From: Humulus lupulus
Lineage: Eukaryota > Streptophyta > Magnoliopsida > Rosales > Cannabaceae
DNA length: 64,000 nucleotides
Direction: 5' to 3'
Assembly (NCBI RefSeq): GCF_963169125.1
Contig: NC_084795.1
Location: forward strand, 277,150,122 to 277,214,121
Made by a program: the position numbers and the translations under genes. Of this stretch, positions 47,699 to 58,900 are shown piece by piece. Position 1 is the stretch's first letter; each line of letters opens with the position of its first letter. Under the pieces are notes generated by a model, which was not told the origin of the DNA, made no database searches, and saw nothing but the letters and a program-made list of their open reading frames with translations.

Positions 47699-50600
47699 TG
47701 TTATATTATTTTATAATATAATGTAATATTATATTATTTTATAATATAATGTTTTAGATTAAATAAATGTGACATAGAGTGTCACATATTGTAACATATA
47801 ATAGAGAGTTACCTTATTTGGATATATGTGAAATATCCAAACATGTAACATATTTGGTATTACAAATTCATCACAAATTTGTAACTCCTAAATATCACCC
47901 ATTATTGTGTAGATTTGTTGTTACACAATATTGAGATGAATTTCTTAAAGCCATATGAGAAATGGCTGATAGAGATGTGATTTTAACTCTCATATTGTGT
48001 ATGGAAGTTACAAAATCAAGTGGGAATAAATTGGAAAGTTTTGGAAAAAACTTAAAAAATTGGTTGCTGAAAATGACCAAGGGCTGCGGCGCTTGAAACA
48101 AGCGCCGCGGCCCTAGTGGCTGACAGCTTCATACAATTTCGGTTTTGATCCAATTTTGAACGATTCCAACAGCCAAGTAACTCCCAAATCTCTATCTTAA
48201 TTCCATAAAACACCCAATTAATCATTGGTAACAGCCATGGGGGTTGGTGGAATTTGAAATTCAAAGGGTGTCTCTAAACTCTATAAATATGAGCCTAATA
48301 CTCACTTGTAAGACACACCATTTCTATCCACTAGAGCACTTGGCTAGAAACACCTTGTGTAGCGACCCAAATTCGCTAATAAGGCTTAAGGGCCTTGATT
48401 AGTGTGCCTGGAGGGCATAATGGGATTTATGTGTGACTTTAATGAGTAAAATGCATGATTATGATTTAAAGCATGTTATATGACTATTTGACTATTTGAG
48501 ATGCATGACTATGTGTATTAGTATGCATGTAGGCCCTGATTGTGTTAGAAGGGCATAATTGTAATTTTGGCCATTTTGGGCATAACTGTATTGATAATTG
48601 TGACCTGTGACTCGAGACGATCCTAGAGAGAGCAGATTAGCGAAAAAGTCGAGGCGGGAATTTATACCCGGCTTGGGTCAAGCCTGGGGGGTATAAATGG
48701 GAATTTAGAGAATATATTGAGGATAATTTTGAAGATGAGGAATATATATTTGGTGACTAATCAGGTATTGGGAAGCAAGCGGGAAATTATTAGAGACACT
48801 CGAGGAATTAGCGGGAATTGGGTAAAATGACTAAAATGGCCCTACATGGACAAAAGGGTTTAGAATTAATAGGGAGGGCATTTTGGTCATTAGGCTTCTT
48901 AGAGATAAGTTAATTGAAGCTTTATACTTAGTGGGATTGGTAGAAAGAGTTAGAAGGCTGTGGAAAAGAAAGAAAAAGGAAGAAAAAAAGAAAAAGAGAG
49001 AAAACAATGTAGTTTTGTTCAAAAGGGGCGGTTTGTGGTTCTCCCACCATTTCTCTTCATTTTTCTTGGAGCAAAGCTCAGAGGAGAGCTAGGTTAGGCC
49101 GAGCATCAGGGATCCTAAGTTAGACTTGAAGAATTGGCAAGGGATTAGCAAGAACACATCAATAATTGAGGTAAGTTTTTTAGAAGTTTCAGTTTTAGGG
49201 TTTGACTAGTTTGAGCTGTGTAACTAAGCTGAATTGATGGGAACTTTAGGGGAATTCAAGCCAAGGTTGAGAAGGAGCAAGCTAAGGAGGTCTAGGATTT
49301 AACTCAAGGACGAATTTCCATAAACGGTATGAATTCTAAGCCTTTAACTTTGATGTTTGACTGAATTTCTGGGTTTAGGGTTAATTATGGTAGATTTTGA
49401 GATTTAGGATGCATGTGCTTGGGTTTTGAGTACTTGGGATGCTTGGGATGAGTGGGATGTGTTAATAAGTTTTTTTTTGGGTTTGGTAAAGATTTGGACA
49501 AGTTTGGGGTTGAATTGGTTGAAGGAAATCACAGAAAAAGGAAATTGGGAGTTGCCTGTCTGCAACTAGCACTACAACGCTAGTCTTTGGGCGTTGTAGC
49601 GCTAGGCCCTGTTTCTGGGGGATTTCGGTTCTGCTTGTAGTGCTATAGCGCCCTCCTGAGAGTGCTGTAGCGCTGCCCTGTTCCCAAAAAGGGGATTTTG
49701 GGTTATTTTTTAGGGTTTTTTACCTAGGGTTCGGGGTTCGATTCCACCACCTTGTTTTGTGGAACTAGGACTTCCCGGGGGGCTCGGGATTGGTCCCGAG
49801 GCTAGGTTTTGGACTTGAGGTTTGGTAATGACTTTGACCTATGGTTGTGTTTAGGTGAGCGCTAGGGCTCGAGTGTGATCGTGCTCAAGGAGTCAAGTGA
49901 TCGAAGCTATCGAATTGAAAGGTAAGAAAATTGTAGCACCCGAGAACAGGGCATGGGCCCATAGTGTTATGGCAGGGCATGGCCCTAGATTGTATTACAT
50001 ATTAGGGTATAACCTTAATTGAATTACTATATGTTTGAATGATTATTTCGAGTTGTACTATATGTGTGATTATAGTGAAATGAACGGCTAAGGCCGAGAG
50101 CAGCAAGGCCGAGAACGGCAGTGGGGTCGGAAGTAACACTTAGCACATGGAGTGCTTATAGCCAGGGTGGGACCCAATGGATACATGGGATATCCTTACG
50201 GTGAGGACTGAGACCCCAGGCTTTGGTAATGCTTCTGGGGCGGCATGGCCGTGTTTGTTCAGTCTGATGGTCTTCCTGTTTATTTGTGGATTATATGTTA
50301 ATTATATAATATGCATATGTTATGTACTGTGTGGGTTTTCTTGCTAAGCTTTGACTCACGGGTGCTCTGCGTTGCAGGTAAAGGCAAAGAGAAAGTCAAC
50401 CAGCCATGAGTATGGAGAGAGTGGGGCGACGCGTACATGTTTGGCCTGCCCGACTGCTTTGGTTGGGGGCATTTTGAAAAATGGCTGTATTAACCTGTTC
50501 TTTTGATGGTTAACCAATTGTAAATCTATTTTTGAGTTGTAAATATTTTGTAAACCTTATTTTTGGGATCCCAGATGTTTGATACTTGAAGTTTTCAATG

Positions 50601-51224
50601 AAACTAAGCATTTTCAAAGATTACAGCCTTAACTTTTGTTTAGTCACACTTTTGGCTTTGAAAACCTCGTAGAGTAAGTTAGTTGCACAGTTATCGTTTT
50701 AAACTCACTTAGTAACGGCTCTAAGGTAGTAGAGCGTTACACCTTGAGGCTTGATTATTCCAGAAAGCATTTCCAAAATCTGTGAGAGATCCCTTAGTGC
50801 TTGAGTTAGGGGGAAATAAGCTTTTGGACAAAGGTTTCAAACCTTGTTCAAGTTGGTGATCTCCAATACTCTTCACTTTGGTTGTGTGAGTGAGAGTTCT
50901 TTGTTCATTGTTCTTATTCTTGTTCTTTTATTCTATTGCTTTTCTTTTCTTCTATTATTCACTCTTTTACATGTATCTTTTGTTTTAGAGTTGTAATCTC
51001 ATCTATATCTTTTCATTATACTACTTCTAGTTTATTTGTATATTTTGTCTTAGAGTTGTATTTTCTATTTTTATCATCTTCTACCTCTTTCTTTATATTT
51101 ACATGTATCTTTTGTCATAGAGTTGTAACACTTTTTAATCAATCAATATTTATTTATAATATATTGTCTAGAGTTGTAATATTATCTTACCATTTCCATT
51201 GAGGAAATATTATTTTTCCTAACA
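47699..51224 (+). mobile_element. copia-type solo LTR, interrupted by another LTR
   Basis: It begins TGTTATATTATT at 47699 and ends TTTTTCCTAACA at 51224, with a perfect 5-bp target duplication ATTAC (47694-47698 and 51225-51229). Without the nested element (48357-50741) and its duplication it is about 1.14 kb. A TATA box lies at 48282-48289. A near-perfect GC hairpin, GCGGCGCTTG-aaa-CAAGCGCCGC, lies at 48086-48108. The tail is T-rich with repeated AGAGTTGTAA words. The superfamily is inferred from general similarity to the LTR at 5843. Confidence 0.85.
48357..50741 (+). mobile_element. solo LTR of a Tekay-like Ty3/gypsy element, 2,385 bp
   Basis: The ends TGTAGCGACC and GAGCGTTACA are flanked by the 5-bp target duplication CCTTG (48352-48356 and 50742-50746). 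Long stretches correspond to the LTR at 58901, for example the CTTGCT(A/G)... GACTCACGGGTGCT ... GGTAAAGGCAAAGAGAAAG block, so the two belong to related families. Two pairs of GCGCTATAGCGC-like words lie at 49566-49674. ORFs inside are short and not supported. It is nested in the copia LTR. Confidence 0.9.
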
Positions 51225-51445
51225 ATTACAACTTAAAACAAAAAAGGTTTTCTAAAATAAATACCGAGCAGTGTTCAACTGGTCGGTATCCATCAGATGA
51301 ATGACCAACATTTAAATAGTTGCATGTTTTTGCAGTGTTTAATTGCTGAAATATCTTATGTATATTCAATGTGTTTCACGAGTACTAACTGTTCGAACAA
51401 ATTCGGTCAAGTAGCAAGTGATCAAAGATTTTCAACCCTCAATCA

Positions 51446-51455
51446 CTTGGGGGGC
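51446..51455 (+). promoter_or_regulatory. internal polypurine-like tract of the Tat element
   Basis: CTTGGGGGGC occurs here and again, in nearly the same context, immediately before the 3' LTR (55493-55502). It may be a second plus-strand primer or a remnant of an older end. The function is inferred. Confidence 0.5.
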
Positions 51456-51960
51456 ACATAGGGTATATCGGTATATACTTCAACACAGACAATAAGAACA
51501 CGAGCAAAGATATTTGTTTTCAGGCTGACTTGTAAATCTTTGAAGTCAAAAGGGTCGTTAAGCTAACTTGTTTTACAAAGCTTAATTTGTTTTCAAGTTA
51601 AGCTAACTTGTTTCACAAAGCTTAATTAACTTGGAATTTTTTCAAAATTTTAAGTTAGAACAGATATTCGTGTGACAATAAATATTATGCTCATAAAATA
51701 TTAGAGCAATAAGAGTGTGAGAAAGTATACTTAGTATGGACTTATGAAATGTCTAGAATTTCTAAGTTAGAAAACTAAGTACTCACATGAAAATATAAGG
51801 CATCTATCTATGTAATAAAACCTTTTAAAGATTAAGTCTATAAAAGTAAAAGTAAAGTGTTCATAGCTCAGCCATACGAGCAAAAGTACATAGCAACATA
51901 GAAAATAAAAGTCTTCTAATCAAACTGGTCGGATGGAGGCCTCTCTGGTCGGATGGGAGC

Positions 51961-54439
51961 TCACTGGTCGGCTATGGCAGGTTGATCAATGCCCTCCTCA
52001 GCGTGAGTTGCTTCTTTCGGTCGGAATGACAGTGTGGGGGAGAAAGGTGTAGTGCCTGCAGGATTAGCTGCTTCCTCAGCAGCCTTTGCCTCGCATTTCG
52101 CAAGCTCTTCTGCCTTGGCCTCCTCTGTGAGAAAGTCGAGGTTGAGAGGCTTGTTCAGCTTCCACACCTGGTAAAAGCAGTTGAAACAGATTTCCTCGTA
52201 GCGAGCAAGATCAGCTTCTTTCTCTCGCTTTAGCTCCTCAGTTTCACGAGTTAGTTTCTCCAGCCGATCGGTCAACGACTTGTTGGTTTGGGTTAGTTTT
52301 TGGTTCTCGTCAGCCATCCCCCTAAGAGACTTATCCCACTCAGCCACAGTCTTCTCTAACTGCTCCAACTTGGATTTAAGATCATTTTCTGAAGAAGTTA
52401 AAGTCTCCACTTTAGCTTGAGCATCCACTAGTTGATCATTTAAGACCTTGATCAATTCCTTATAGTCTACTGCTCGGTGCTGAGCGTGACTGATGGTGAT
52501 GAGCGTCTGCATGGAAAACAGGAGGTTACTACAAGTAAAAACATTAATAACAAACTGTCTTGTGATAGAATACTTACATTCGCCAACTGAGCAAGCCCTC
52601 TTTGTAAGACGACTTCAACACTAAGTCAAGGAAATGATTCAAAGCTTTAAATCGTTGAAGCGTCATGGAGAGTCTGGTCAACCACTTCCTTCCCAATATT
52701 ACCAACAGTGCGAAGGGCCTCACTCAAGCCAGTCAGGCGAGTAGGGGTTAGGCTCGCAGAGGGAGGAAGGGATCAGCTGCGTGATTGCAATCGACTCCTC
52801 GGGTTGTCTCCCTTGGCTGGGCGGATCTGTCCTTGGAACTTTTCTTGGAGGGGTGGAGCCACTTCCTTCCCCAGATTTCCTTTTTTGGGCAACAGAGGTG
52901 TTGAATTGCCTGAACATCTCTGAGTCTGCAAAAGAGTAAACACAAGATTTGTTAGTAAATAATAAAGCAAAATGTGGATAAATACTTTACAACTACCAAA
53001 CAGCTTTAGGAATCCCATATAACCAAGTTGTTTAAAACCAAACATCTCACTATGACTACTAGACCTGAGTTTAGGATTTGGTCGAGGAAGTCATCATCTT
53101 CATCAGATGATGAGCTTGAGTCTCCATGAAGCTGGATGATCTTTCCTTTCCCAGGCTGTGTGGGAATAACACGTCTGCCTTGGTCCTCTGGCTGGAGCTC
53201 CCTAATGATGAGGTCACCTGGTCTGCGAGAGTGGGGAGATGGTCCAGAAGAGAACTGATCAGTCACTACCTCAGTATCGGCGTTGGACTGGTCAGTTGCG
53301 TTCGCCTCCTCAGTAGTACTCTCTACCATGATGTTCTGGTTACTTGGTAACAATCCCACCATTTGAAGATTATCCACGATAACCAACTCTTTCACATCCT
53401 TCTCCTCGGTGCACATATTAGCCAACTCCTCTACTCGGGCACACATTTCTTTGGTAGGCAAGGGCTGGTGAAATGGACCCGCATGTGTAAAGGCAAAGTT
53501 GTTGGCCTTGATGTCCGAAGTGAGAAAATACTATGTATAGTATTTTCCAGGATTCGACTTGTGAGCAATACCATGGATGTATTTAATCCCTTTATGCCTA
53601 TGGAAGAGGTGGAAAAAACCGGTGTTCTTGTGGCACAGGTTGGTTCTGAAGTCGAATAAGTAGTGTATTTCGTAAGGAGTGAGTGGATCCCAGCCTTACA
53701 GGAAGTAAAGGATGTATAGAGCAAACAACGCCTGAATCCCATTGGGGGAAATCTGGAAGGGAGAGATGTTGAAATAGTCTGCTACTGACCGAAAGAAGGA
53801 GTGCATCGGGATGGTAGCTCCTGCATGTATATGGTGCCTAGACCAGGCACAGTAAGGTCTTCCAGGCCTGTTAGCTCTCTGATGAGGGCGCAGACATATC
53901 ACATTAACCCCTCTCAGGCCCAAGGCTTGGATGTGTTTGTCGAATATCCCGGGGTTAAGTTTCGAAGGTTTGGCGATAAACCAAGAAGGTGTTTCTTCTC
54001 CTTCCTTTCTTGGTTTTTGGACAGCCAAACGCTGGATCTTTGTAGTGAAATTTTGAGTAATTTTTCTCCGAGGCTTATTTGGTTTTTGCATCTGGCGGGG
54101 TGGTCTCGAAGAAGCTGCAGTTTGGACCTCACTGCGTTCCACCACTTTCGGTACCGCTCTGCGGGCTACCTGAGGATTCTGGTCCTGTGGGAGTCTGTTA
54201 GATTTCTTTACACTCATTTCTGATTGTTCAGCCTGTTGATGGAGGAACTGCTTTTCGTGAAAAAAATATAAAGCCGATCGGGGGAGGATCTTCTTAAAAC
54301 GGCGAAGGCAATCATCAGGAGTGCGACTGCTAGGAGACTTCGATGAATAGTCGCTGCTTTGAGGAGTATCGCTCGATTTCGGGATGGAAGTGTCAGAGTT
54401 TGTATGGTTGTCACCTCCCCTATAGTCGAAGTGATTCAT
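51961..54439 (-). pseudogene. spliced antisense ORF of the Tat element (gypsy-type putative transposase domain)
   Basis: On the minus strand three exons can be joined by good plant splice sites: 54439-53065 (donor CAG|GTCTAG), 52925-52578 (acceptor TTTTGCAG, donor AAT|GTAAGTATT) and 52506-51961 (acceptor CCATGCAG). Exon 1 encodes a Ser/Arg-rich start and the ATIPMHSFFRSVADYFNISP segment typical of the plant putative gypsy-type transposon domain found next to Tat elements. Exon 2 is Ser/Pro-rich, and exon 3 encodes a coiled coil. In-frame stops at 53696-53698 and near 53529, and a frameshift in exon 2, make this copy non-functional. The role of these antisense proteins is unknown. Confidence 0.75.
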
Positions 54440-55488
54440 CTACAAAAAATAAAAGTGGGGAGGTGAGTAACCATACAAATATAAATCAATCAGTTCAACA
54501 GGGAAATGTTTATTTTTCTACTCAAAAAAAATTTATCTGAGTAGTAAAAACATAACATGCATGAGAAAAAAAAAAGAATGATAGGCAAAAAATTTGGTGT
54601 CGTGTGTGCCTGTGTCCTAAAGGATTTCTTGTGTCCGAGCAAATTGCCTAGTGTCCGTGTGTGCCTGTGTCCGAGCAGCCTAAAAAAAGGGGGGGCTATG
54701 GCCAATCGGCCATGGATGTAGAACCTTAACCCATCCCGAAAAATAAAAAACCCTAAATTCCATAGGACACCAACACAATTCCTCATCTAAAATACCCATC
54801 ATCAAGATCAAATGGGGTGATTTGAAGGGTTTCAAATGTTCTTGAGATCATATATACCATTCATTACCCATAAACCCATATTTATGATTTAGGTTGAATG
54901 ATTCATTTTTCTTTAAATTTCTATGAAATTGAAGATAAAATTGAGTTACCCATAACCTAAACAACATCAAAACAGCCACAAAACACATTGTATTTCAAAG
55001 ATTCATACACAAATTCAAGGGAAAAGTTCCATATAGAGTTTCGACCAACACCTTTTGTTTTTTTCTTGAGTGGAGATGGAGAAGAAGGACTTACCCAATC
55101 TTGAAGAGCCCTTGATTTGCTTGAAGAAATGGGAGCTTTCCCTTGATGTTCTTAAACTTTCGGCAAAGGAAAGAAGTTATGGAGTATTCGGCCAAAGGGA
55201 GGAAAAGGTGAAGGAAGAGGGAAATTTTTGCTCTATTTTGCTTATGAGAATATGGGAACACATGGGTCTATTTAAAGAAAAAAAAATGGAAATTGCCACT
55301 TATTTTTGGACCCTTGGAATTCCTTGAATATTTTTTCTCCCCACTACTGTGAGCAGTGAATTCCAGTGATCGTGGTCTGCTATGGAGTCGTGGATTGTTG
55401 CATGGGCGAGAAAATGAACAGTTGGATTTTTTTTATTATGCTGTTAGCTGTGGAGAAAAAAGTTTATTACGTGAGAACATCATATAAT

Positions 55489-55504
55489 AAACTTGGGGGG
55501 CAAA
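55489..55504 (+). promoter_or_regulatory. polypurine tract of the Tat element
   Basis: AACTTGGGGGGCAAA directly precedes the TG of the 3' LTR at 55505, the expected position of the plus-strand primer. Confidence 0.85.
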
Positions 55505-56323
55505 TGTTATCCCCAAAATTTGAAAATGATGACATGGCAATGGAAGTGACAAATGGCAAGGAATGGTTGGGTAATCTGGCTTAGGAGTGACCCGGTAGAC
55601 TAGAGAAGATTTTTGACTGACCAGTCAAGTGTCATGACCGACCAGTCACGACCTTGGCTGACCAGTCACATGCTTGTCCGCCGAAGCATGACCTTGGCCG
55701 ATCGGACAGGTGCATGTCCGCCCAGTCCTAGTGCAGGTCCGCCCAGCAAGGTGTTTGTCCGGCCAGTGAAGGTTTGGCCGACCAGTGAGGAATTCTGGCC
55801 CTTCAGTTTTCCTCCTAAGTGTGGTATGGATCGACTAGACAGAGCAGGGCTACGCAAAAGATCCCAGAAACGACTTCAACAAGAATCGGTCTTACCTGCG
55901 CGGGAATCTCTCAGCTTATCCCATAAATATAGTGTATCGTTGTATTTTGAATATTATTGTTAATTAAATATAGTGAGAATAATAAAATATCCCGATTACG
56001 CGGGACATCATCTGTACGATCCTGAGCCTATAAATACAAGGCTCAAGGCACCATAAAAGGGGTTCCGAGTTCAATTTTCCAGAGAGCGAGTAATTGTATC
56101 TTGAGAGAACTCTTGTATTCTTTTAATCTGCACTGAAGAAACTCAGTTGACTCAGGTTCATCTAATCTTGAGTGTAGATCTATAATCATAACTCTAAGTG
56201 GATTAGGCTATTACCAACACATTGGGGCTGAACCACTATAAAAATTGTCCGTGTCGTATATTTCTCTTGAAGGTTTTTGTCGTTTTGACGTCTACACGTC
56301 GTTGGCCAAAAACGCGGTCAACA
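55505..56323 (+). mobile_element. 3' LTR of the Tat element, 819 bp
   Basis: It starts TGTTATCCCC after the polypurine tract and ends AACGCGGTCAACA. A TATA box lies at 56029-56036. An array of GACCAGTCA-type words occupies 55614-55800. The 3' end resembles the family-A solo LTRs at 1262 and 41503. The right flank begins with the 122-bp repeat. Confidence 0.88.
55614..55800 (+). repeat. degenerate 21-bp array of TGACCGACCAGTCA-type words
   Basis: Near-palindromic words such as TGACTGACCAGTCA (55614), TGACCGACCAGTCA (55635) and GGCTGACCAGTCA (55656) recur about every 21 bp. They drift to GTCCGCCCAGT and TGTCCGGCCAGT variants further on. The complementary word CTGGTCGG recurs in the internal Tat sequence at 51276, 51928, 51942 and 51966. 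Confidence 0.85.
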
Positions 56324-56445
56324 CTATCTATAGGGTATCTTTTATAATGTATCTATTTCTTTTATTACAATTTAGTTTGTTTTACTTTAATAAGGTTGGA
56401 ATTGTTGATCCTAGGAGTTTTGGTAGGGCACCAATGGAGTCCAAT
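56324..56445 (+). repeat. 122-bp direct repeat, right copy
   Basis: It matches 37122-37243 with a single difference (TTTGTTTTAC against TTTATTTTAC). It continues into unrelated flanking DNA after GGAGTCCAAT. Confidence 0.95.
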
Positions 56446-57632
56446 ATCACTTAATGTGACATCAAGTAGTGATAGTTACCATTGGTACCTAATAGAGATA
56501 TAACACATGAGTCAAAATTTGGATTTTCATATTTAAGTGTGTTCACTTTGAGTGAGAGAAAACATGTACCAAACTTATCGGAATAGTTTGAAATTTCTTC
56601 ATATTTGATATTCGGGTTTTCAAACAAGTAAAGTCACGTTTGGCTGGATTTATGCCTCAAAATGAAATTTACCACAAAAAAAAATCATCATCAACCACAA
56701 AAACAATGGGCAACTACAACAAAGTAATCCTTGAAATGAAATTACAAATTTTGATTACAATTACAAGATACAAACATTGGTATATTATATAATAGAACTG
56801 TAGAAGAAAGAGAGAAAAGAAGGGAAATTGTGTTACAATACAAGTCCCCAAATAGAGTTTGGTTCAACCAAATTCTGTTACAATAGACCAAGACTCAAAA
56901 TTTTATCTACCAACAAATCACAACTCAGCAGAATCTCTAACAATATTTTTATTACACTCGTTATTTTTCAGTTGTAAAATAAAAAGGCTAAATACTCTTA
57001 GTGTATAAGACTTATCTGTATCAAAAAAAGCCAGAGTTTTTTTTTTTAGAATCCTTTGTGAGAGACCTGTAATCTGAGTAAATAATAGAGAGAAGTTGTG
57101 AGGAAGAGAAACGAGCATCTGCTCAAGAGAGAAAACTAAGAAAAATAAGAAGATCAAGTGGAGGAGATTACCTTTCAAGCTGTGACTGGAATCTTTGATC
57201 TTCTAGGCTGTTCTTGGATCTGATTGTATAGTGCATAATCGAGCCCTAAGAACTCTGAGGCGAGCTCGAAGAGGATTAGCCCCAAATTGGGGTGAACCTC
57301 TATAATCTCTGTTTGTCCAATACTTCTTCCCTTTATCTTTGTTAAATTTATGCTACTGATTTCTCTTTGTTTTTCCTTCACTTGTTAATGTGCTGAGAAT
57401 ACTTGGTAGCCTTGGATTGAATTTCTTGGCAGAGCTTTCGAAGGCTCTTGTTCATCTATGCAAGAAAACAAAAGTAATAGGGTTAATAATTAAAACTGAG
57501 ATATTTTGTCTGATTGAACCAATTCGTGGAAATTTATTAGCTATACATGTATTGGTGTAAAGGTCAAAATTGACGTTGTGAATTAATGTGTTAACTGAGT
57601 TGGTGTAGGGATAGGTTTGTAAAATCCCAACA
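56446..57632 (+). mobile_element. flank and LTR region of a Ty1/copia element, left end not resolved
   Basis: The right boundary is firm: AAAATCCCAACA ends at 57632, one base before a primer-binding site. The LTR start could not be located, so an unknown part of this stretch is host flank. ORFs here, including one on the minus strand at 57175-57381, are not recognised. Confidence 0.5.
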
Positions 57633-57633
57633 G

Positions 57634-57646
57634 TGGTATTAGAGCC
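57634..57646 (+). promoter_or_regulatory. copia primer-binding site
   Basis: TGGTATTAGAGCC differs by one base from TGGTATCAGAGCC, the complement of initiator tRNA-Met used by most plant Ty1/copia elements, and lies just after the LTR end. Confidence 0.88.
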
Positions 57647-57834
57647 AAGTTTCTTGGCTGGAAGATTCAACTCAAAAAATTTGGAAAACACATTGAAGAA
57701 AACAAACAGCTAGACGGGAGGAAGATTTGCCTCAAGAACTAGAAGCACAGGAAGAATTTGTGGATATTCCTTTATTGGATATCCCTAGTGAAGAACTTCA
57801 AACTCTATCTAATCTATTTACTTTCATTCCTAAC

Positions 57835-58900
57835 ATGAGTAACTTTAAAGTAGATATTGACAAATTTGATGGGTCTGGTGATTACAGGATTTGGAGGAAA
57901 AAGATTAGAGCACTGTTGGCTCAACAGAAGCTGCTAAGGGTTCTTGAAGAACCTATTGAATGGCCATAAAATACTACAAAAGTCCAACAAGAGGAACTGC
58001 TTGAAACAGCAACAAGAATCATCATATTCAATCTATCTGATTCTATAATCAGATTAGTGGATAAAGAAGAGACACCTGCCAAGATATGGAAAAAGCTTGA
58101 AGAACAGTTCCAGCAAAAGTCTCTTACAAATAAAATATTCTTGAAAGAAAGAATATTTGGTTTCAAGATGAATCATGCCAAAACACTTAAACAGAATATA
58201 GATGAATTCCTAAGAATTCATATAGAATTGGCTAATTTAGGAGAGAATGAGACATTAAGTGATGAAAACCAAGCCATAATCATACTTAACTCACTGACAT
58301 AATCTTATAGGGAAGTCAAGATTGCCATTAAGTATGGTATAAATGAAATCACTTTAGAAGAGGTCATTTCAGCTTTAAGATCAAAGGATCTTGAGATGAA
58401 GAATCAAAAGTTGGGATATGGATAACTGAATCTCAGCAGAGGAAGACCTATTCATAAAAATCCATGGCACAACAAAGGAAGAAGCAAGAGTCAGGGCCAT
58501 TATAAAGTCAATCATGATAGAGGAAGATCTCAGTCAAAGGGGCCAAATGATCAAAAAGGTTGTTTTCATTGTGGCAAACCTGGGCACTATAGAAGAGATT
58601 GTTATTCTGGAAAAGAGGAAAGAACAAGGCAGATGGACAAGAAGATTCAAGCAGTTCAGATCATCAATCAAACAAATGCAAGGGAGACTATCAAAATGCA
58701 AACCGAACTAACGGTTATGATAGTAGAGCAGTGTTTGTAGTTGCTACCTTCTTTAAGGATGACTGGATTCTAGACTCGAGTTGTACATTTCATATAAATA
58801 ATAATCGAAATTTGTTGTCTAATTTCAGGGAATCAAAGGGAGGCAAAGTGGTACTTGGAAATGATCAAAGTTGTGCAATAGAAGGCTGTGGAACAGTCAG
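57835..58900 (+). pseudogene. copia gag and protease, disabled
   Basis: From the ATG at 57835, gag reads FKVDIDKFDGSGDYRIWRKK, a Ty1/copia start. Stops interrupt at 57967-57969, 58300-58302 and 58423-58425. The zinc knuckle CFHCGKPGHYRRDC (58562-58603) is intact in sequence but in another frame. The protease active site reads ILDSSCTFH, with Ser replacing the Gly of DSG. The frame continues into VVLGNDQSCAIEGCGTVS, where the LTR at 58901 is inserted, and resumes at 61219. Confidence 0.88.

Larger units (their letters stand above)
37244..56323 (+). mobile_element. 5'-truncated Tat-lineage Ty3/gypsy retrotransposon with nested insertions
   Basis: Remaining parts in order are reverse transcriptase and two RNase H domains (37244-38630), integrase (46338-47443), an internal purine tract (51446-51455), antisense ORFs (54439-51961), the polypurine tract (55489-55504) and the 3' LTR (55505-56323). 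The 5' LTR, gag, protease and the first part of reverse transcriptase are missing. Two RNase H domains and antisense extra ORFs between pol and the 3' LTR are known features of plant Tat elements. Nested inside are a minus-strand copia element (38631-46337) and a copia solo LTR (47699-51224), each with further insertions. Roughly 600-700 bp of pol between RNase H and integrase has been lost. Confidence 0.85.

Noticed and set aside
49725..49760. possible tRNA from the GGTTCGATTCC box
   Set aside because: No matching acceptor stem, D-arm or anticodon arm around it; it lies in an LTR.
55614..55800. CRISPR-like array because of regular short repeats
   Set aside because: The repeats are degenerate, spaced by only a few bases and lie in a retrotransposon LTR of a plant.
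56918..57381. minus-strand ORFs as a gene next to the copia element
   Set aside because: No recognisable domain, no splice-supported continuation, and the position is at or within the copia LTR.
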